From positions 5,309,049-5,373,048 of the forward strand of contig NW_004955460.1 in the NCBI RefSeq assembly GCF_000276665.1: 64,000 nt of DNA, read 5' to 3'. Source of the DNA: Chinchilla lanigera. Its lineage: Eukaryota; Chordata; Mammalia; Rodentia; Chinchillidae. The position numbers and the translations under genes are program-made. Below, in pieces: positions 51,561 to 64,000 of this stretch. The notes under the pieces are model-generated. The model saw nothing but the letters and a program-made list of their open reading frames with translations, was not told the origin of the DNA and searched no databases. Position 1 is the first letter of the stretch. Each line of letters opens with the position of its first letter.

Positions 51561-51673
51561 CTTACATAGTAGTCATATATATATTTTTCAATCACACATA
51601 CACACTATATATATATATAATTTATTAAATAGTGGCATGAATAATTGACCCTATTTGGTCTGATTTCTTTTAG

Positions 51674-51718
51674 TCACCATTGTTACTCCTAGAAAGCCTG
51701 ATGTGAAAGACAAAACTG
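51674..51718 (+). CDS. TRGC: TCR gamma constant gene B, connecting exon 2a
   Basis: 45 bp between tcttttag and gtaagt, phase 1, encoding V-T-I-V-T-P-R-K-P-D-V-K-D-K-T. No cysteine and no sequon. The sequence before it matches that before exon 2a of gene A, so the two are counterparts although their codons have diverged strongly. Confidence 0.87.
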
Positions 51719-52488
51719 GTAAGTTCAGTACACTTAGCTTTATTTCTTGCTACACCTTTTTATATCTTCTTGGCCATCTTAACTTTTGAACTTCCCTGAG
51801 TTAAAGTAGAAAAAAACAGAATGACTGGATGTTCCACAGCAGTCTGAGGGATATTTTAAATTAATGCATATTTTCCTTGGCATCATATTAACACAGTAAA
51901 TTGTTAATTCGTACCAGTAATCTTGGTACAAAACTAATGCAAATGAGAGGATACAGTGATATGTTCCACACTATTTCAACCAAGGGACTTCATTCATTCC
52001 TGTGTCTATTGTTTCTACTTCCCAGGGGAAAAGAATGACATCAGTTATTCTAGCTTTGTCTTTAACTGTACATAAATACAACTCTCACCTCCAGTTTTAT
52101 TAAGTGAGCCTAATGCATGACGTGGCTTATCCACTTCCTGAAAAATGGCACTGCACTAAAATACTCAGCTGCTATAATAAAAAGTGGTCACTGGTTGCAA
52201 ACAATAAAAATACCTGGAGATTTTCAGTCTACAGTGGTGGAGTTATGTTCTCTCTTTTAATCACTCACATTATCCTTTGAACACTGGATTTGAAATTCCA
52301 TGGGTATGATTTACCTTACCCTTTTTTTCTCCTCAAAAACATGCAGCCATCCAGAACACAACTCTTAAGTGTTGCTACGGAATTAAACAGGATGATCTAA
52401 AAGGTGTAACACAGTGCCTGGCCCAGAAATGTGCATTCGACTGGTATTAGTCTATTAATGAGTGTCTTTCCTGTATTTTGTCAGATTT

Positions 52489-52491
<3 letters not shown>

Positions 52492-52521
<30 letters not shown>
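52492..52521. repeat. (CA)n microsatellite
   Basis: A pure ca run just upstream of exon 2b, matching the one before exon 2c of gene A. Confidence 0.95.
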
Positions 52522-52524
<3 letters not shown>

Positions 52525-52576
52525 GCCAAATAATAGGCAGCAGTAATTGAAAAGTACCTGTCCTCCTATCTTCTAG

Positions 52577-52621
52577 TTATCAGTACTACTGAACCTGAAG
52601 CTTGTGTGAAAGATGAAAATG
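52577..52621 (+). CDS. TRGC: TCR gamma constant gene B, connecting exon 2b (with cysteine)
   Basis: 45 bp between tcttctag and gtaagt, phase 1, encoding V-I-S-T-T-E-P-E-A-C-V-K-D-E-N. The cysteine is the only one in any connecting exon in the window. In human TRGC1 a cysteine in exon 2 makes the disulfide to the delta chain, and TRGC2 lacks it. Gene B is therefore the likely disulfide-linked form and gene A the non-covalent one. Closest to exon 2c of gene A. Confidence 0.9.
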
Positions 52622-52751
52622 GTAAGTTTTATTGTCTACTCTCCTTTATGCTATGCTTCAGCTGTTTTTTTCCTCTTAATCATCTTAACTTGAACTGCCA
52701 TACCTCAGTGAAAAAAATCACAATGGCTAAATGTTTTAAAATATATTGTGA

Positions 52752-52912
52752 GCCGGGTATGGTGGTGCACACCTGTAATCCCAGCACTTGGGAGGCTGAG
52801 GCAGGAGGATCGTTGGGAGTTCGAGACCAGCCTGGGCTATATAGTGAGCTGAAGGCCAGCCTGAACTGCCTAGTGAGACCCTGTCTCAAAAAGACAAAAA
52901 AAAAAAAACCAT
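52752..52912 (+). mobile_element. B1-type SINE
   Basis: 'gagccgggtatggtggtgca', 'ggaggctgaggcaggaggat', a duplicated inner part ('gtgagctgaaggccagcctg') and poly-A. Young and full-length. Confidence 0.95.
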
Positions 52913-54966
52913 TGAATGACATTTTACATTCATGTATCGTTTCATAGGCATCATATTTACCCTGTAAATTACTAATTTGGGCATGATATGACTTCAAGTA
53001 CAAGAAACAATGACACACTGAACAATTTCAACAAAACTACTTCAACTGAACTATTTTAACAAAACGACTTCATTCATGTGTCTATTGCTTCTAATGACTG
53101 GGAAACGATATCAAGTTAATTCTAGGTTTTTAAAAGTTGCTAGCTGCTAGTAATGTGACTTGGCACTCACAAAGTATTTTTAGACATAAGAACTTGGGCC
53201 GTCCTCTCTACAGACTTCCTTGGTTAATGCTCATAATGTTCCTATCTCATCATACCATACTTTCCACCCCATGTTACAGAGGAGGATAATGAGCTAAAAC
53301 TACATTCCTTCACACGCCACATGGCTAGATTTGAAGTTTCAACTCAGGCCCTCAAGTGAAGAGTTCATATCCTTTCTTACTTCTCCTTTATGCTTCCTCT
53401 ATGATGGATCAGACAGCAAGAAACTCCAAGGCTGAGCCTCCGAAACAGGATGGACATATGGTAGGGTGTGAAGTGCACAGACTTCTGAGCACCACAGACT
53501 GGGTACAGCCCAGGCCTCTTAATAGTGAGCTGCAGGAACATGGGGGAAGGACATCATTTCTTAGAATTACATCAAATGCTCAGCTACTGAAGAAACAAGG
53601 GCCTGGATAAGAAACATCTAGCAGAGGATATCCACTAAGCAACCTCAGGATAAATCCAACTTTCTAGCCCTTCCATCTTACATATGCCAAAAGAATGTAA
53701 CTTGAAGTACTGGCTTGTGCCTGCTAACTTTTCCTCTGATTCTAGTGTCCAAAGAGCTCCAGACCTCAGCTGCCGTACCAGGCAGTGGGGAAGGCAATTT
53801 ACTGTCACCTGACAAAGGGGAAGGACTTAGAAATACATTTACTGAGAACCCTTTCTATACCAAAGGCTAATGATTGGAGTTCGGACTCTAGGAAGATGCA
53901 TGATGTAAAGTGAAAATTTCCCCAGGGAGACTTGGCCTTGTTACTCAAGCTGCCACTGCGGCTCCACTGTCACTATCTTTGACTGCAGACATCACATATT
54001 TCTTGTAAAACTTTGAAGGTTATCAGCTGCTATTACCCAGTAATATCAAAGCCCCAATGTGAACCTTGCAGAAAAGACAAGGGAATGAGCCACAAACACT
54101 GAACATCTTGAAGAGTTTGGATGACCCCCCTTTTTCACATTTTCTATAGTGCCCTCTCCTACAACCTCCCACCCATCCTGCTGGGAACATCACTGAATTC
54201 CCATGGACTGCACCTTGCTGCAGATCTCAATGCATGCCCAATGTGTAAAGGTTTACATTTCTAAGTCACCAATTCAACTTTCACTTAGGCTTACTGCTTT
54301 TGCCGTTTTGTGTTTCTATGGTGCTTTAGAGTTCTAGAATCACAGAACAGGTAAGAAGGAGATCTTCAGTGTCACATTGCTGGGTTAAATTTTAGGGCTG
54401 TGAGTTATTAAGTGCATGATATTAGACAAATTACTCCTTATTGTACCCTCAGTCCCTCTGCAATATAGGAATAAAAACAATTTGTTTCTCCCATGGGTGG
54501 TTATATAGATTAAATAAGACAAATATTTACATCAAAGCTCTCAGTATACTATTTCTAAATGCCAAATAGTACAGTACTAGTAATAGTACTAGTACTATTA
54601 GTATGAACTAACAGTTCATTAGTGCTTAATGAATGTATCTCGAATTACTGCTTAGAGATACATCAGGGCTGAAAAAAATCCTCCAACCTAGTTTTCACAA
54701 ATTGACCTCCATTACAACTGAAGCCTTAACATTTTAGTATTAAAAAATTTTCTAAGTGCATTTAGGTTATGTTGTTCCAGCTGAGTTGCAACTGAATCTT
54801 ACACTTGGTGGTCCTGGGCAAAGTGGTGAGAGCTGACCTTTGGGTTTGGGAGTGAGGGGTGGTGTCACTTCAGTGCAGGTCATCAGAAACCAACACCCAT
54901 GACACCGACCATGGTATCCTGCACTGTCACATGTGTAGCTGAAACTCATGACCTGACTTTTCTTAG
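52913..54966 (+). other. Last intron of constant gene B
   Basis: No gene. MIR on minus strand at about 53160-53370 and on plus strand at about 54375-54560, both shared with gene A. A short AT-rich region near 54570-54610 is made of repeated tagtac and its complement. Confidence 0.7.
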
Positions 54967-55109
54967 GTTTGCTGAACCTGCAGCTGACCAGCACCTCTGC
55001 CTACTACACCTACCTCCTGCTGCTGCTCAAGGGTACCCTCCATGGGGCCCTCATCACCTACTGTCTGTGCGGAAGATACCCTGTCTGCTGCGATGGGAAG
55101 AGCACCTGA
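54967..55109 (+). CDS. TRGC: TCR gamma constant gene B, exon 3 (membrane segment and short tail)
   Basis: Starts after ttcttag in phase 1 and encodes 'GLLNLQLTSTSAYYTYLLLL' then L-K-G-T-L-H-G-A-L-I-T-Y-C-L-C-G-R-Y-P-V-C-C-D-G-K-S-T and a TGA at 55107. The membrane lysine is conserved. The short tail ending C-C-D-G-K-S-T fits the human tail (FCCNGEKS). The basic R-R after the membrane in A and human is G-R here. Confidence 0.95.
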
Positions 55110-55473
55110 CAGATGGAGCCACGCAGGGCCATGGCGTCTCCACCGTTTCCTGTCACCACACCAAGCTTGATGGGCTCAGCTCCTGAAGGCCATGCATGCA
55201 CTGTTGTCATTATCGCGTAGTTTTCCAACCAGTGGGAAAACTGTGTAGCTTCCTCTGTCACAAGGCACAGCCCATGGCACCCTGAGCCCCATTCTATGAT
55301 CCCCACACCCACTCCAGCCAGCCAGGGTCTCACAGCCTTGATGTGCACAGCCTGCTGCTTTCTGGTCAGGACCTCAGTGTCTGTGGACTGGGTCATCCCC
55401 CTGGAAGTCTCCACTCTATCCATCCTGACACAGCCTCTGTGCTACTGTACTCTGCTGTATTTACTGTAGACAC

Positions 55474-55479
55474 AATAAA
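55474..55479 (+). terminator. Polyadenylation signal of constant gene B
   Basis: AATAAA about 365 bp after the stop codon, in the same place relative to the exon as in gene A. Confidence 0.75.
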
Positions 55480-55829
55480 TAAGAAGTATCCAAAGTCTTC
55501 TTTGGGCAATGTGTAGTTTAATTTGATGAAATGGAATTGACAATTCGATGTAAGAAACAGCAGGACAAATGAGCAAGACCACATTTTATCGCTACAGTGG
55601 CTCCAAGGAGCAGCAGCCAGTTGAAGATGCCCATGTTGGTCTTTTAAAGGTCAACACATTTCAGATACAGTTTGTAAGAGACCCTCCATGGCAATAAGAA
55701 AATGTCTAATGTTAATGGTATTATGTGTGCTCAGCTGTACAGCAGCATTCCATAGCATCAATCAGTTTCCTGATTCTCACAATGTCCTCTTGAGATCTGC
55801 ATTAATTCTGTAGGTTCAGTGTGATGGAA

Positions 55830-56020
55830 GACTTCATCAAATGGACCCTGGACCCAGAGGACGTAGGCTTTGATACTGGGTCTGAAATTTAGTGTCCAGG
55901 TGACATCAGATACTTGAAATCTCTGTGCCCTAATTTCTTCCTGTGAGATGAAGTTAGTATGCCCTGACTCCTGGAGTCGGGAAGATCAGATGAGTTCATC
56001 ATGCTTGGTACAGACATGTC
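55830..56020 (+). mobile_element. MIR SINE
   Basis: Counterpart of 20450-20620 ('tggaccctggacccagagga', 'gtccaggtgacatcagatac'). Confidence 0.7.
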
Positions 56021-56549
56021 CTTAACAGCATTGGTATGTGTTCCACACAGAGATACAGTGAATACGGACACATACGCAAAAGCACCAAGAATGCTCTCTT
56101 TTTACTTCTGTACAGAGGATGGGTGGGATGGAATAGCGACTGAGCTCTGTTGTACAAGGCAACCCATGATCCTGCAAGAGTCCTCTGAGGTGGGTACAGT
56201 TATGGTCCACAGTTTACAGATGGGAAAAAGTTACCTACTAAGGTCACTATAAATTTAACTCCAAGTCTCTGTGAACTCAAGCTTTGTGGCCACGTGGGTG
56301 TGCACACATAATCTACCTAATAGCGAGTATCTTCCTTTCAGACATTTTTAATTGGGGAAAACAAACAAACAGCATGCATTGCACCCTTGCCTGTGGCATC
56401 CTCTAATGACGCAGGGTCTGTACAAATTTGTGAGCGCATCTCCTCAAAGGAACTCTAGGCCACTAGTTTGTCACTAATTTCCCCACTGTCTTTCTCCCTT
56501 GATGACTGCTCTCCGTGTTATAAATAGAAGAGAAATTCTGCCTTCCATT

Positions 56550-57660
56550 GTGAGTGTCCTTGTTGCACAACTGCTCATTTATGGACAGCAGCAATGAACA
56601 GTGACCCTCAGGCACAGTGGGGCCTTTCACGATGCTCTCCGGTGCAGACAGTACGCTTGACATCCAGCTCCTCCATGGGACATTGGCTACAATCAGGGGC
56701 ACTTCAGAAGCAGAACTTGTGTTATGCATCCTTCCTGGTCCAGGACTTCTCCACAGCACAGTAGCCTCATGCAGGGAAGCCACCTGGTGAGGGGGAGGAC
56801 ATGGGGCCAGGAGTCACACTGCATAGCTATACCATCAGTTCTCCCTTTTTAAAATTGACATGTGAAATTTGTTCATATTCTTGGAATCGTGTCTGATACA
56901 GTGCATACATAAAATGGGCAGTGTTTAAATCAGTGTGAGCATGTCTGTCTCCTCAAATACTCCATTTCTCTGTGATTTAAAAAGCTGAAGATCCTTTTGC
57001 CTATGTTTTTTGAAAGACATACAGATTATCTACATTTTATTCCCACATTGGTTGAGATTATTAATCTTTAAACCAAAGAGCGGAAATTAAAATTTCACAT
57101 TCCTAAGTAGTTACAAACTCAGTGACTGACACCCTGCTAAAGTACTAACAGCAATCACTTGTGTAGAACTGTTTTGGTTTCTGGATTCACTATGCGTTAT
57201 CCCATGGAATTCTCATAGGCAGCCTATGAGATATGTACAATTGTTTGTTCTGGTGAACTGAGGCAGAGAGGTCTAAGGAATTTCCTTATGGCTGCATAGC
57301 TATTTAGCAACAGTGCTGGGATTTGAACCCAAGAAGCCTGGTTTCAGGAGCTCTGCTCTTGCCTTAAACATTACTTGATCCTGAAGTGGAAACACGTTAC
57401 TCTTCTGGACATGTTACTCTCCTTCCTTTTAGGCTCAGAGCTGGTAAAGAGAAAGAGAAAGCAAAAGCCCTTCTGAACTGCCTATATTTCTTCTCTTGAC
57501 TGCTGCATTGTTCTTACAATGCCAAGGTTGTAGGCCAATTTGCCACAGGGAAGACTTCTACATACTGACCTCCCATTCTCCACTGGATCTCTATGACTCA
57601 AATCCATAACATGTTCGGATAAAATGAAAACCACAACAGCCAGCTGCAGGCATATGTTCA
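56550..57660 (+). promoter_or_regulatory. Candidate TRG 3' enhancer block, cassette B
   Basis: Counterpart of 21240-22400, 1.4-2.6 kb after the stop of gene B. It has CAACTG in 'cacaactgctcattt', and at its end a RUNX motif AACCACA (57629-57635) five bases from the E-box CAGCTG (57641-57646). A MIR (about 57140-57365, minus) lies inside it. Role inferred as for A. Confidence 0.4.
57140..57365 (-). mobile_element. MIR SINE
   Basis: 'gaactgaggcagagaggtct', 'gggatttgaacccaagaagc' and 'gagctctgctcttgcctta' are clear MIR text; the copy is less diverged than its partner at 21899. Confidence 0.9.
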
Positions 57661-59159
57661 GTGGGAAAGCACGGCAAAGATTCACACAATTCCACCTGAA
57701 GATACGTATCTCTCCAAGGTCTTACAGAGTAGAGTGTCCCACACACACCTCAACTAGAAGCAGATTCATCAAGGACATGCAGTATGTTCACAACCATTAA
57801 GAAAAAAAAAATGCAACTTTCCAGGCAATATTTATAAATTACCTCATTATAGATTCTTTGTAGCACAGTTCTTTTCCTTACAGGCTTCATTTGTTAAGTC
57901 TTTTTGTCTACTAAACAGGCCATACTGGAAATAGTTGATTTTCCTCATTATAATCAATTACCTAAGGAACTGCCAATTAGCAGCTCAGTAATAACGCATC
58001 ACAGAGATGTTACAGCATCTTATAATTCAACCAAAAGGCTAGAAACTGAAGATTTTGAAATACCAGGAAAGCTTATATAACAGAATGCGCAGTTCCCATC
58101 ATGATCTGTTAGGCTACGTCTTTGCTTTGTTTTGTGTGTCTAATAGCCAGTACCTACCACATAGTGAGCATCAGGAATTCCACAAATCAGTCTGTGCTCT
58201 AGTATGACACAGTACAGTTCTGTTCATTTTACTAAGATAACTAGGTCTCAGAGGCCCAATGTTAAACATACAAAAATCTCCAGTGTTAAGAATGCCTAGT
58301 ATTAAACACAGAGTAAGTCCTAATAGTGAATATGACCAATAGTATACAAGTGAGCCACACTATTAAATATGGATAACTGTAAATAAGGAGTAAGTTCCAG
58401 AGTCCACGTGATTCCAGGCTGATCTACCTTAACAAGCGCTGCTCAATCCACCCAACCAGGGGCTCATAGTCTCCTTCTGAGAAACCAGACAGTCACACAG
58501 GCATGGACGTTATCACAGGCCAGCGCACGACTGAAAAATCTCCTGACCTCCAGCACAGCTGTCTCAGATTGTCAAGTCGCCAGGAGCCATCACACACAGG
58601 ATACACTGCACAGGCATGAGACACAATTCACATGGTCAGGGCTCTCCGGGTGTAAGCCATCAGCTCCCTCTGGAAACAGAGTGTATGTTCTAAAATGTCC
58701 ATGTGAAGATGTTCATTCACTGTAGCACCCCATAGGACAGACACAAATTCACTCAAATGTCCAAAGAGAGAATAGTACAATAAAGGATACCACAAAATCA
58801 GTATGCATCTCAAAAAAACACTTTAAAATGGAAAATAATCAAGACATGGTATTGTAATACATACAACATGAGCTTGAACTGTTAGATGACACATTCACAT
58901 GGTTAAAAAAATGAAAATATTTTAAATTCTGTAAATATGGATGTAGATATATATTTATACATCCCCATTTCACTTTCTTGCACAAAGTATGCACCATCCA
59001 TTATTTTGCATTCCCTCATTTATAAATCCTAGAGCTCTTACTTGTCAGCACATTTAAACAGCCACAAAGTATTACACCGAATAAAAAATATGGTATTTCA
59101 TCAGTTCCCTGTAACAGATCCTTGACTTATTTCTAGTATCTTCCTACTATATAGAGAAA

Positions 59160-60780
59160 GAAACACATGTAATCAAGATCCACTCCTTGGTTCTCTTGTT
59201 TGGATCAGACCTCCTTAGACCAATCCTTGCCCTCTGTGCAGAGTGGAGCTGCTTCTGCATGGCAAATGCACAGCACCAGACAGGAAATGGTCACATCACC
59301 CACAGCTTAGTGGAGCTGAGGTCACAGCGGGCCCCAGGCAGCGTCCCCTGGGGTTCACACCTCTCAGCACCTTCCTTCCCCATCCATCTGGGCTGCCCTG
59401 AGCTTCAGCAGCACAGAGCAGAGGCCTGGGTAGGCAGGCACACAATGGGTGACAGCCAGTGCTGGTGTGGCTGGTGGGGCTTCGCTTTCTCAGGCTTGTT
59501 GTTTCCGTGCTCTGTCAAATGCGGTTGATTCTTGGAAGAGGCTCAAAGTCAAACCGGCCCCAACTGGTTGGGGCAGCACAAGGAGTGGTGAGGGTGTTGG
59601 AAGGGAAACCGAGGGCAGTTAAACCACAGTGAACCTGGCTCACTTTCAAAATGTCACAGCTAATGAATACAAAGAAAATATCTTCACACTGGTGACTGCC
59701 ATCAACCTTGCTCTCTGCAGTGTGAGTAGCTGGGCACCCTACACGGGACACAGGAAATGCATTAGCTGCTGTAGGCGTTGGGAGCCTGGTTGCCAGGACT
59801 ACGTAGACATTGGTCCTTCTGTCACTGAACTGACCCTGTGCTGGAGGAAGGAGCAGTCTTCAGGCCAAGATTATCCAGAACATTCCAGCAAGAGCCTGTC
59901 CATTTCCGAAGTATTGGATTTATAGATATTTGGTACCTTTTATTTTAATCTTCTCAGTATAGGGCGAGTGGCACATGACTCGTACCCATTAGGACAGGTG
60001 GACATACAGATGGCCAACACTGATGTGCTCTAGAAGCCCAGATACAGAAGCCCACAGTTCTAATGGGTAACTGCAAGTCATATACTGAACAGCCTGACAT
60101 TCCTCTACAGACACAAAATAATTAGAGTCAATTTGAACAAAGCTTAATAGAGGACAGTAACATCAGGTAAATGCATGACAGGGGTCAGTCAGATGAGGCT
60201 TTTTCACCAATCTAAGCATATGAAGCTAATTTCCCACACCATGCTGCCCACGCCTGGTGCAGAGTGGGAGACCAGGACCCTGGGTTCAAGCTGTCTAGCA
60301 CTGGCGGAGGCACAAGGAGCACAGAGATAACCACTTTAGGTGTTTATAGAGTGACTTCATTGCAATCGTATACTTCTTTCTCTTCTGTCTGTGCTCAGAA
60401 AGCCAATTTCTAAGCCTGCCCTGGATTCTAAGAGGACAGGCCACATCCTAAGTGCTTCAACCCCCCATGTGTGGGGAGTTCCCTACAGGAGTTAAACTGA
60501 TGCCCTGACCGCAAGCTTAGGTCTCATCTGTGTGCTTGGTGTGCATCTATGCCACTCCCAAGGTAGGAAACTGTCTCTGAGAGGAAGTCACCGAGGCCCT
60601 CAGGCCTCAGCCCCGACCTAGACTCTGAAGAATTTGCTCAACCAGTACACTATAAAAAGCTCTCCCTGGTCAGACCCCAGCCTCCTCGATCTTCCTAGCC
60701 TTGGTGCTGAGGTCTGGTCACTTTCAGCACAAGCATAGCTGGGGATGGGATCTGTACAAATGCTCAGGTTCTGTCCACAC
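59160..60780. other. Intergenic DNA after cassette B
   Basis: GC-richer, with open frames at 59187-59528 and 59629-59925 that show no domain, splice context or codon pattern I can recognise. I call no gene. Confidence 0.5.
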
Positions 60781-60799
60781 CAGCAGCACCACGATTAAC

Positions 60800-61305
60800 T
60801 GAAATAAGTTTTACTTGAATGACATAATGACGGGAGCTAGGAAACTAATGGATCTGCTGCTCCTGTGAGAGTAGTAAGATGAATGTTCATTGATGAAAAT
60901 ATACCTCTCAATGTTATTCAACTTATTTTAACTCACATTAGCTAAACAGGTGTATAGACTGCAATGATTTCAAAGTCCATAGTGGGTTCCAAGTAAGAGT
61001 ATGTTGATCTAAGGATACCAGGGCTTACAGGAAGGGAATGGAAAGTTACTGTTTAATGATTAGAGTTTTATTTGGGATAATGAAAAAGTTTTGAACATGG
61101 TAGTAATGGCTGTACCATACTGTAAATGTAATTAATATCACTTAACTGTGCTTTTAAAATGGATCAGATAGCAAATTCTGCTACACATATGGACCAAAAT
61201 TTTTTAAAGTTAATAGTGTAAAAGGCCAAATACTATTGAATAGTACATTAAGTTATATGGTCTATGAATTATATCTCAATAAAGCTATTAAAATAAAAAA
61301 AGAGT
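60800..61305 (+). mobile_element. Old L1 3' end
   Basis: 'gtagtaatggctgtaccata', 'atcacttaactgtgctttta', 'tatggtctatgaattatatc', 'tcaataaagctattaaaata' match the 3' UTR and tail of an ancient L1 in sense orientation. Confidence 0.75.
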
Positions 61306-64000
61306 ATGTAGAATATTTTAAAATTCTATCTCAGAGAAAGAGATTTCATGATAGAAATAGAAAAGTATGAAGATATTGTATGTCTTAACCCACCCACCTT
61401 CACAGTTCAATACCATAGACCAAATGCCAAGCATCAACAAGAAAAACACAGCCAGTCACTTTGATATGTTGGATTTTATTTTATTTTTTTAATTGTACAA
61501 AGAGCACATGTGCATGAGTTAAAAAATACGAGGGAAATGTAGGGTGTTAAAAAAGAAATACAAAAGAAATCTGAGACATGAAACCAAAAAATTCCATTGT
61601 GTGAACTGAAATAAAAAGCTATTTCACTGACTACAAAAGTGTTATTTCAATATATTATGAAGTCTTTTGATTCGGATATAGCACAAGACTTTCCTTCAAT
61701 TATTCCTTAACAGGGGTGACTCAGTCTTACTGGACAGAGGAACATTAAGACAGGTGGGCGACTGAGTGGTGTTCATGTGGGACAATGTCCATGAGGTATC
61801 ACCATAAATAAATCCTTTATTAGCTGTTCCACAAAGTCACCACTCCAACTTTCGAGGAGACCCATCTCCATCTTTTCTCTCAGATGGCTTTCAGTGAGGG
61901 CTCTTCCCACTTAGAAAAAGAGTGAAGACAGAATGTTGAGAGGCAAAGTCATGCCGCCTTCTGTTTTTATGTATAACACAGCAGACACACAAAGGACATA
62001 TGATTTTATTTTTAAGCATTTTAGAAAATATTCAACTATCCAGGTGTCACTCTTTCTTCCTGTCTGCACTGCTGCTGTGCAAAGAAGGGGCTGAGGCACG
62101 CTGGGGTCACCCATGTGGACACTGTGCTCATCAGCCATGCCCCTGGCTGTCTGACCTCCGTCCCGGCTTTCCCAGGACTCATATTCCACCCACTACCTTT
62201 TTTGTTTGTGATGAAATAATTGAGCGGAGTTGCTGTTGCTCTGATGTCTTGGTGCTTATTTTCTTAGTATTTGTAAGACTGCAATGATTTTCTTTGATGG
62301 TCTGAGTTATCTGACACCATTCTACCTCACAGCGTCTGATGGACAGCTCGGGAGCTCCACACCGATGGGGAGCACCTGGGAAGCCTGCAGTGCCCCCAGT
62401 GCCACACTGGGCAGAGCTAAGTCCGATTCCCCGTATCCGCCTGTGCTACGTATGCGCTCACTCGCCTCCACGGAACAGGGAGCTAACAGCAGTCCCTACG
62501 TCGCACAGCAGCAACCGCTTAACGTCTCACACTGCAACAGTGTCTGGCCACCAGCAGCCTGACTAAGTTAACAGAATGTATTCTTCCTTATTTGGTGTTG
62601 AGTTGGGACTCGGTATTTTTCAAACCCTGTTGTTATTTTTCTGTAGAAAAAACTTTTAAGAAATTTGACGCCACTGAAGAATGTGACTATTGAATCTGTC
62701 GTTAGGACACACCTGGCTACGGCCTTACACTTGTCCTTGGAAGCGCACTGTCCGTCTGCTCAGAGAAAACGCTCCTTTTCTAACCACATGACTGACAAGT
62801 TCATTTTCACTTACTTTTATGAAGCAGAAGTCAGAGGTCTAAAAGTGCTTTCTCATTGTCCTGCTTTTCCTCAGCTTCTTCCTCAGATCCTGTGCAGTGG
62901 GAAGAAAAAGGGAAATGAGGGTTTCATTCTATGGTTGTCACAAGCTGCTGCATTATAATATACACGTGTCATTTTAAATGAAAGCCTATCTGTTTAAACC
63001 TCAATAGATTTAAGTTAATCTTAATATGTTACTTATTTCTTGTAGGAGGAAAACTTTTAACATATTATCATTTGTACTAACTTGGCAAAATGGGTTTCAC
63101 TTACATACTACTGAAAATACTCAATTAATATGAATGATTATTTTTTTTCTTCCTCTGCCTCTTTGCTGACACAAAGCTTGTATTTTTAAGTCCAGATGAT
63201 GACCTTTGGTACAACAGATTTAATCACTGTACTGAGGGCCGTGAGGGCTCCCAAAAGGGAAAGCAGAGCCAGATGTTCGCCCTCTCTGGCTGTGGCCAGG
63301 GCCCACCCACCAGCCATTCTCCATCAGGTCTCATAAGCCCCATATCACCCCTACACTTCCAGTCACCCCACAGTCATACCACTCTAGAAATCTCCCCTTA
63401 CAACCCATCCACGAGAAAATACTACTTCTCATCTATTAGATACACTTTCCTCAGTAACAGTTAGAAAATAAAATTAATGTAAGTACCTGGGAATGTAAGA
63501 AAGGCTAAATAAGTACATTTCCATGAAATATCTTACCGTCCCTGTAAAATTATGATCATGTATGGTATACAACAGCACGGAAAATACATTTGCACTAAAG
63601 CAAAGTAAATATGTAACAAATAAAAAAAAAATCTTTGCATAGAAGATCACATTTGACAAAATTAAAAAAGCAAATATGTATGTGCAACAAGAAAGCATAA
63701 AATAATCACATGCCTTTTACATATTTTTGTGAATGTTACAAAATGTTTGCAATGAACATACAATGACTTAGTAATTTTAAATTCCAGTTTTAAAAGCAGG
63801 GTATAAGTAATATAGACAGGAAAGACAAAGAGACATCAAATTATACTAGAAGGAAAAAGCTAAATTTTGAACTCCAGTATTGATGAATACTTTGAAGGAT
63901 AGGGGAGTTTTAAATTTTGCTCCTTCTGCCTTTTCATAAAAGCAAATATGATTTTTCAGATCAGCGAAAGGCAAACAGAGAAGAGGGGAGTGAGGATGGA
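61306..64000. other. Right end of window, no gene recognised
   Basis: Mostly unique-looking sequence. On the minus strand there are AATAAA-type signals near 61470-61490 and 61800-61815, and the stretch upstream of them on that strand (to about 63000) has few repeats, as a 3' UTR would. In human the gene after TRG is STARD3NL in the opposite orientation. I could not identify any of its coding exons here. Confidence 0.3.

Noticed and set aside
52606..52947. 113-codon open frame overlapping exon 2b of gene B
   Set aside because: Wrong continuation: it reads past the splice donor into a B1 SINE.
59187..59925. Two GC-richer open frames after cassette B
   Set aside because: No known domain, no exon borders in phase, no Ig features. 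Not enough for a gene call.

Overview
This window is a piece of a mammalian T-cell receptor gamma (TRG) locus, almost certainly from a rodent outside the mouse/rat family. The rodent call rests on the repeats: tRNA-derived ID SINEs (box A-like 'tagctcag', a constant 'gtgagttcgattcc' box B), B1-type 7SL SINEs, and one B1 plus ID composite. The ID copies share an unusual 3' part ('ggtcgtgagttcgattcctggtacc'-like) that fits a lineage such as beaver; this species guess is weak.

Layout, all genes on the + strand. Cassette A (about 0.6-24.3 kb) holds a JP1-type J (3812-3871), a decayed JP-type J (about 4966-5031), an intact J with a 12-RSS (6206-6252) and a constant gene: Ig-domain exon (9697-10026), three open connecting exons (12968-13015, 15885-15932, 16539-16583), one dead connecting exon (14374-14423) and a membrane/tail exon (19525-19730). 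A single intact V gene resembling mouse V-gamma-1 / human TRGV11 lies at 28150-28596 with a 23-RSS. Cassette B (about 36.6-59.2 kb) is a diverged tandem duplicate of A: JP1-type J (40562-40621), JP relic (about 41290-41345), J (45031-45080), and constant gene exons at 48553-48882, 51674-51718, 52577-52621 and 54967-55109. The JP1-JP-J-C order in each cassette matches human TRGJP1-JP-J1-C1, while the V gene sitting between the two J-C clusters is a cassette arrangement as in mouse.

The two constant genes differ in ways that would change the receptor. Gene A has an expanded hinge with no cysteine and several N-glycosylation sequons, and has lost its ancestral stop, giving a tail 21 residues longer. 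Gene B has the short ancestral tail and one cysteine in its second connecting exon, the likely partner for an interchain disulfide with TCR delta. Both keep the lysine in the membrane segment that is needed for CD3 assembly.

The rest is intron and intergenic DNA: MIR, L1 3' ends, ID and B1 SINEs, mariner-like fossils, a U2 snRNA fragment, simple repeats, and an insertion in A with a 176-bp tandem duplication. About 2.6 kb downstream of each constant gene there is a conserved noncoding block with RUNX and E-box motifs that is a candidate TRG 3' enhancer. From 59.2 kb to the end I recognise no gene; the flanking gene known from human (STARD3NL) could begin near here but I could not identify an exon. 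No wholly new system was found; the novelty lies in the structure of the two constant genes.
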